A stretch of DNA of 64,000 nucleotides from Pseudomonadota bacterium (GTDB lineage: Bacteria; Desulfobacterota; Desulfovibrionia; Desulfovibrionales; Desulfovibrionaceae): positions 9,716 to 73,715 of the forward strand of contig JAEYDL010000011.1 in assembly GCA_023403845.1 (NCBI GenBank). Direction: 5' to 3'. A program made the translations under genes and the position numbers. Below, one piece after another: positions 60,484 through 64,000 of this stretch. Position 1 is the stretch's first letter. The number at the start of each line of letters is the position of its first letter. The notes under the pieces are model-generated. The model was not told where the DNA came from. It ran no database searches and worked only from the letters and a program-made list of their open reading frames with translations.

Positions 60484-61458
60484 CTAATGTTGGGGGGCGC
60501 CTTTCCCGGTCAGGGGGCGGGAATGTTCCCGCTCTTCCGTTGGCTCCGTCCCTTCCGTTTTCTTGCCCAGGGCCAGCAGGACCACACCGCCGAAAAGCAG
60601 GCCCATACCGGCCAGCTCCTGGCCGCCGACGGGCTCATGCAGCAAAAAGATGCCCCAGCAGGCAGCGCCCAGCGGTTCCACCAGGGCCAGCGTGGCGGCC
60701 ATGGCCGTGGGGGTGCGGCGCAGCCCGGCCAGCGTGAGGCTGAAGGCCAGGGCCGCGGTCACGACGCCCAGATACAGGGCCATTCCCAGCCCCTGGGGCT
60801 GCAGCAGCCAGAGCGGCGGCGTGCAGAAATGGACGGGCAGCAGCAGGATCCCGCTGCCTGCACAGAGCAGGAGCATGATGTGTTCCGGCGCGTGGACCCG
60901 GCCCAGAGGCTTGCTGAAGACGAAGTAGGCGCCGTAGCAGGCTCCCGCCAGCAAGGGCAGGATCAGGGCGGCCGTGCTGGCGCCCTGGCTGCCGCCCAGA
61001 TTGAGCAGCACGAGTCCCGCCAGGGCCAGGGCCGTGGCGGGGTACCAGATGCGGGCAGGCCTTTCGCCCAGGATGATGCGCGCCAGGATGGCCGCCATGA
61101 CGGGAGAGAAGCCGATGGCCGTCACCGTGCCCACAGCGACGCCCGCCTGCTGGACGCCCCAGAAGAAGAACACCTGGAAGCCCAGCAGGCCCAGCGTGGC
61201 GGGGATGAGCCAGCGCAGCTGCCAGTGTCGCAGGCCTGCGGGCAGGGAATGGCGGCAGGCGCACCAGGCCCAGAGGGCCAGCGCCCCGATCTGCATGCGC
61301 AGCGCCCCGATGCCCAGGGGGTGGCTGCCATCCGGAGCCAGGGCCTGCACGGTGCCGGTGGTGCTGAAGCATAGGGCGCCGAGGATGATGCACAAAGGAC
61401 CGCCAGCCAGCAGGGAGGAGCCGCAGGAAAGCCGCCCGAGGCTCGCTGTGATGCTCAT
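60484..61458 (-). CDS. EamA/DMT family transporter
   Basis: The 324-residue protein has ten hydrophobic segments in two EamA repeats: ILGALCFSTTGTVQALAPDG and later GACYGAYFVFSKPLGRVHAPE, ending LVEPLGAACWGIFLLHEPVGGQELAGMGLLFGGVVLLALG, the usual second-repeat signature. Such proteins export metabolites or amino acids; the substrate is unknown. Codon use is almost wholly C- or G-ended (CTG, GCC, GGC), unlike genes before the tRNA. Confidence 0.9.
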   Translation of the reverse strand: MSITASLGRLSCGSSLLAGGPLCIILGALCFSTTGTVQALAPDGSHPLGIGALRMQIGALALWAWCACRHSLPAGLRHWQLRWLIPATLGLLGFQVFFFWGVQQAGVAVGTVTAIGFSPVMAAILARIILGERPARIWYPATALALAGLVLLNLGGSQGASTAALILPLLAGACYGAYFVFSKPLGRVHAPEHIMLLLCAGSGILLLPVHFCTPPLWLLQPQGLGMALYLGVVTAALAFSLTLAGLRRTPTAMAATLALVEPLGAACWGIFLLHEPVGGQELAGMGLLFGGVVLLALGKKTEGTEPTEEREHSRPLTGKGAPQH

Positions 61459-61955
61459 GGTTCGTCAACTCCATAGATAAGGACGTTCGCCAGTCCGCAT
61501 GTGCAGGCCGGTGATGGGGATCACAAAGCTGTGCCGAGTGTCACAAGCTTGTCTGTGGTCAGCAATTTCCATGCCGCATCAGGGGTATTTATGGAATATG
61601 CAATCATATTGATCGAATAGCGTTTGTTTGGTCGTCGGCGGCGGGCAGAGTGGCCTGGAACAGGGGAACCATGGTGCGTGATGGATGGCCTTGCGGTGGG
61701 CCCCCTGACAGGCTGAGCTGCATAAGGCTGATAAATCAAGCTACTGGAGAGAGGGGCGGCTGGAGGCCTTTGAGAAAGGGAAGGTTAGACAAATAATCAC
61801 AAACATCCCTTTTTTTACATAATGTAATATAAATTTTAATATAAAAATCAAAATTTTTTATTTTTCTTACTATTTTTTAAACTAAAATAATGATTATTAT
61901 TCCTTTTTTCGTGAAAAAACGGGGTATTGTCCGACATAGCGAAGTTTTTCACATA
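61459..61955. other. AT-rich regulatory region upstream of the sigma-54 promoter
   Basis: No gene. From about 61795 to 61920 the DNA becomes strongly A/T-rich, with oligo-T and oligo-A runs that could be intrinsically bent. Two symmetric sites stand out: AATAAT-G-ATTATT at 61886-61898 and TGTC-C-GACA at 61928-61936. Either could bind an enhancer-binding activator or an integration host factor-like protein. Confidence 0.45.
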
Positions 61956-61971
61956 TGGCACGCTTGTTGCT
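61956..61971 (+). promoter_or_regulatory. Sigma-54 (RpoN) promoter of the amino acid permease
   Basis: TGGCAC at 61956-61961 and TTGCT at 61967-61971 with 5 bases between fit the -24/-12 consensus TGGCAC-N5-TTGCW exactly. Transcription would start near 61983, giving a leader of about 118 bases before the ATG at 62101. Confidence 0.8.
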
Positions 61972-62100
61972 GAGCAGGGAGGGACTATAGTTTTCGCCCG
62001 GAAGTTCGCCAAAGGGTGCAACGACCAGGCTTCATGTGCATGTATGGCAGCCATAACAAGCAATCCGCAGCGGTATCAAATTCATAACGGAGAAAATGGT

Positions 62101-63567
62101 ATGTCGGAACAGGTCAAGTTGGAAAAGTCCCTCTCGCCGTTGCAGGTGTGCGCACTGGCTTTGGGCTCCATTGTCGGTTGGGGTTGCTTTGTGCTGCCCG
62201 GTGATATGTTCCTGCCCCAGGCCGGTCCTGTGGGTACCCTGCTTGGTTTCTTTGTAGGTGCCTGCCTGATCAGCTTCGTTGCTGTATGCCTCAGCTACAT
62301 GGTCAAATACGCCCCTGTTGCCGGCGGTGCTTTTGCTTATGCGTATATCGGTTTTGGCCCCCGCGCCGCTTTTGTTTGCGGCTGGGCGCTGGTGATCGCC
62401 TATCTTGCCGTTGTTGCTATCGACATCGCAGCCCTTTCGGTCATTTTCCGCTTCCTCTTCCCCGGTGTGTTCGAGTTCGGAGAGCTCTATTCCATCGCCG
62501 GATGGACCGTGTATTCCGGTGAAGTCATATTGATGACGGCCGGTACCCTCTTCTTCGGTTACATCAACTATCGCGGTATCGGCTTTGCCGGCGCCCTGCA
62601 GCTGATCCTGACCTTCATGCTGACCTTCGGCACCCTGGCCCTGTTCGGCGGCGTGCTGACCCTGGATACCGCCAGCGTGGCCAACCTGAGCCCCGCCTTC
62701 TCCGACAAGCGCAGCATGATCGCCTGCGTGCTGCTGGTCTTCGCCATCTCTCCCTTCCTGTTCGTGGGCTTCGATACCGTGCCCCAGGCTGCTGAAGAAT
62801 TCGCCTTCGATCCTTCCCGTGCCCGCAACATCATGGTCGTCGCCATCTTCTGCGGCGTGCTCCTGTACGCCATGGTGATGCTCTCCGTGGGCATGGCCGT
62901 GCCGTATCCTGAACTGCTGGCCAAGCTCGACGCCCAGCGCGCCACCGGCGGCGCCGCCTGGGGCACCGGTGAAGTGGCCACCATGGCCTTCGGCAAGTTC
63001 GGCTCCATCGTGCTGGCCGTGGCCGTGTTCGGCGCCGTGTGCACCGGTACCAACGGCTTCTTCATCGCCACCAGCCGCCTGCTGCTCAGCATGTCCCGCA
63101 GCGGCATCCTGCCCGCCTGGTTCGGTGAGATCCATCCCAAGTACCGCACCCCCTACAAGGCCATCCTGTTCACCATCATCGTCGTGCTGCTGACTCCCTT
63201 CGCCGGCCGCTCCGCCGTGGCCTGGACCGTGGACATGAGCTCCGTGGGTACCGGTATCGGCTACCTGTTCACCTGCCTGGCCGCCCGCCGCGTGATCATG
63301 GGCAGCGAAGACGTGGACAAGAAGGGCCTCAAGCTGTTCTGCTGCGCCGTGGGTACCATCACCGCCGTCATGTGCATCCTGCTCCTGCTGGTGCCCGGTT
63401 CCCCCGCCCGCATCGGTACCGCCCCCTTCATTTGCCTGGCCGTGTGGGTCGTGCTGGGCTTCATCTTCTACTTCTCCAACAAGAAGCACTGGATCTCCCT
63501 GCCTGAAGAAAAGGTCCGTGAGAACGTGCTGGGCCGCAAGGACATCGCGGTCTTCTTCAAGAAGTAA
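62101..63567 (+). CDS. APC family amino acid permease
   Basis: A 488-residue protein with about 12 hydrophobic segments. LALGSIVGWGCFVLPGDMF at the start is the APC helix-1 substrate loop, and FVGFDTVPQAAEEFAFDPSRARN is the conserved helix-6 region. GGAG lies 8 bases before the ATG. It stands behind a sigma-54 promoter, which suggests induction by nitrogen state or by the amino acid. The specific amino acid is unknown. Codon use from about 62600 is extremely biased to C-ended codons, as in highly expressed genes. Confidence 0.9.
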   Translation: MSEQVKLEKSLSPLQVCALALGSIVGWGCFVLPGDMFLPQAGPVGTLLGFFVGACLISFVAVCLSYMVKYAPVAGGAFAYAYIGFGPRAAFVCGWALVIAYLAVVAIDIAALSVIFRFLFPGVFEFGELYSIAGWTVYSGEVILMTAGTLFFGYINYRGIGFAGALQLILTFMLTFGTLALFGGVLTLDTASVANLSPAFSDKRSMIACVLLVFAISPFLFVGFDTVPQAAEEFAFDPSRARNIMVVAIFCGVLLYAMVMLSVGMAVPYPELLAKLDAQRATGGAAWGTGEVATMAFGKFGSIVLAVAVFGAVCTGTNGFFIATSRLLLSMSRSGILPAWFGEIHPKYRTPYKAILFTIIVVLLTPFAGRSAVAWTVDMSSVGTGIGYLFTCLAARRVIMGSEDVDKKGLKLFCCAVGTITAVMCILLLLVPGSPARIGTAPFICLAVWVVLGFIFYFSNKKHWISLPEEKVRENVLGRKDIAVFFKK

Positions 63568-63633
63568 CCTCCGGCGGCTCCCCGCAAGGGGAGCCGGACA
63601 CTGGCTGTCCGTTCGCCGGACCGCCTTTCATGG

Positions 63634-63665
63634 AAGCCGCCCTGCCCCCCGGGGCGGCTTTTTTT
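63634..63665 (+). terminator. Terminator of the amino acid permease gene
   Basis: AAGCCGCCC pairs perfectly with GGGCGGCTT around a 9-base loop, followed by five more T. A second hairpin without a U-tract (GGCTCCCC/GGGGAGCC) lies near 63578-63597. Confidence 0.92.
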
Positions 63666-63792
63666 ATCGGGCTCCCGGCCCCCTTGCCAAAACGGCATGG
63701 GGCCCCTATGCAGGAGCAGCAATCCAGATCATACGGGACGCCGCAGCCCCGGGAAGACCGGCGGCGGGGCAGCGTCCACAGGAGGGAAGGTT

Positions 63793-64000
63793 ATGCCCGA
63801 AGCTACGGACCTTTTTGTTTTCTTCGCCTGGATCCTGGGCGGTTTCGTCTCCGGCGTGAGCGGCATCGGCGGGGCCATGGTGGCCTTTCCCTTCCTGGCC
63901 ATGCTCCTGCCGGTGCACGAGGCCATCGCCCTGACCTGCATCGTCAACATGGTCATGGACATCTGTCTGGCCAGCCTGCATTTCCGCTTCTGCCGCGTCA
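63793..64000 (+). CDS. TauE/SafE family permease, 5' part (runs off window)
   Basis: The ATG at 63793, with GGAGG and GAAGG upstream, opens a frame to the window edge. ILGGFVSGVSGIGGAMVAFPFLAMLLPVHEAIALT is the family's first repeat (the GxGGG-type GVSGIGGA motif). Relatives export or import sulfonates, sulfite or sulfoacetate, which would suit a sulfite- or sulfate-reducing host; this is inference. 69 residues are visible and the end is missing. Confidence 0.82.
   Translation, partial: MPEATDLFVFFAWILGGFVSGVSGIGGAMVAFPFLAMLLPVHEAIALTCIVNMVMDICLASLHFRFCRV

Noticed and set aside
62032..63489. 485-codon minus-strand ORF opposite the amino acid permease
   Set aside because: Composition is Gly, His, Asp and Glu rich with no hydrophobic core or motif. 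It is the shadow of a C-ended-codon gene.

Overview
The window reads as chromosomal DNA of a moderately GC-rich, strictly anaerobic deltaproteobacterium, most likely a member of the Desulfovibrionaceae. This is an inference from gene order and protein character: yicC-remA-gmk-pyrF, rpsF-rpsR-rplI-dnaB, a SEC-C methionine aminopeptidase, hydrogenase maturation genes, and dense ATGA-coupled operons with AGGAG ribosome binding sites. Nearly all of it is core-genome housekeeping. I see no CRISPR array, insertion sequence, integrase or prophage.

Layout. 1-7 kb: a partial minus-strand gene, a small membrane coiled-coil protein, a DapF-fold racemase, then yicC, remA-like, gmk, pyrF, recJ and an exported cyclophilin. 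7-13.5 kb: tRNA-Phe, an AzgA-type purine permease, a TRAP permease pair without its binding protein, and a butyryl-CoA:acetate type CoA-transferase. 14-18.6 kb: rpsF-rpsR-rplI-dnaB-cysE, a 43-residue lipoprotein gene and map. 18.8-27.4 kb: a DUF554 protein, an MTA/SAH-type deaminase, a cytosolic cyclophilin, a U32 peptidase-like enzyme, mutY, a frameshifted membrane protein gene and icd.

27.4-35.3 kb is the accessory region. A (GA)17 repeat and a terminator precede a lipopolysaccharide or glycan operon: HTH protein, glycosyltransferase, ABC flippase, methyltransferase, a very AT-rich GT9-like/radical SAM-SPASM fusion, gmhA and heptose kinase. The AT-rich part begins inside the end of the ABC gene and stops inside the start of gmhA, which looks like cassette replacement. 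The fusion protein is the best candidate here for undescribed biochemistry; its reading frame is broken by one missing T.

35.5-60.1 kb: hup, rpmE, DUF1385, prfA, htpG, a hydrogenase protease coupled to a second DUF554 gene, uvrA, ferredoxin-nitroreductase, hypC, a secretory small protein, fused secDF, TetR-MATE, a BASS-like transporter, a META-domain lipoprotein and a complete livJHMGF operon. The livJ leader can form two mutually exclusive hairpins.

60.16-64 kb: a tRNA-Lys with one mispair in the acceptor stem and one in the T stem. Both vanish if the two sides of its T loop came from different tRNAs. Codon use changes at the same point. Beyond it lie an EamA transporter, an amino acid permease behind a textbook sigma-54 promoter, and a truncated TauE/SafE gene. 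The last 3.8 kb may therefore come from another genome (assembly chimera) or from a recombination event at the tRNA.
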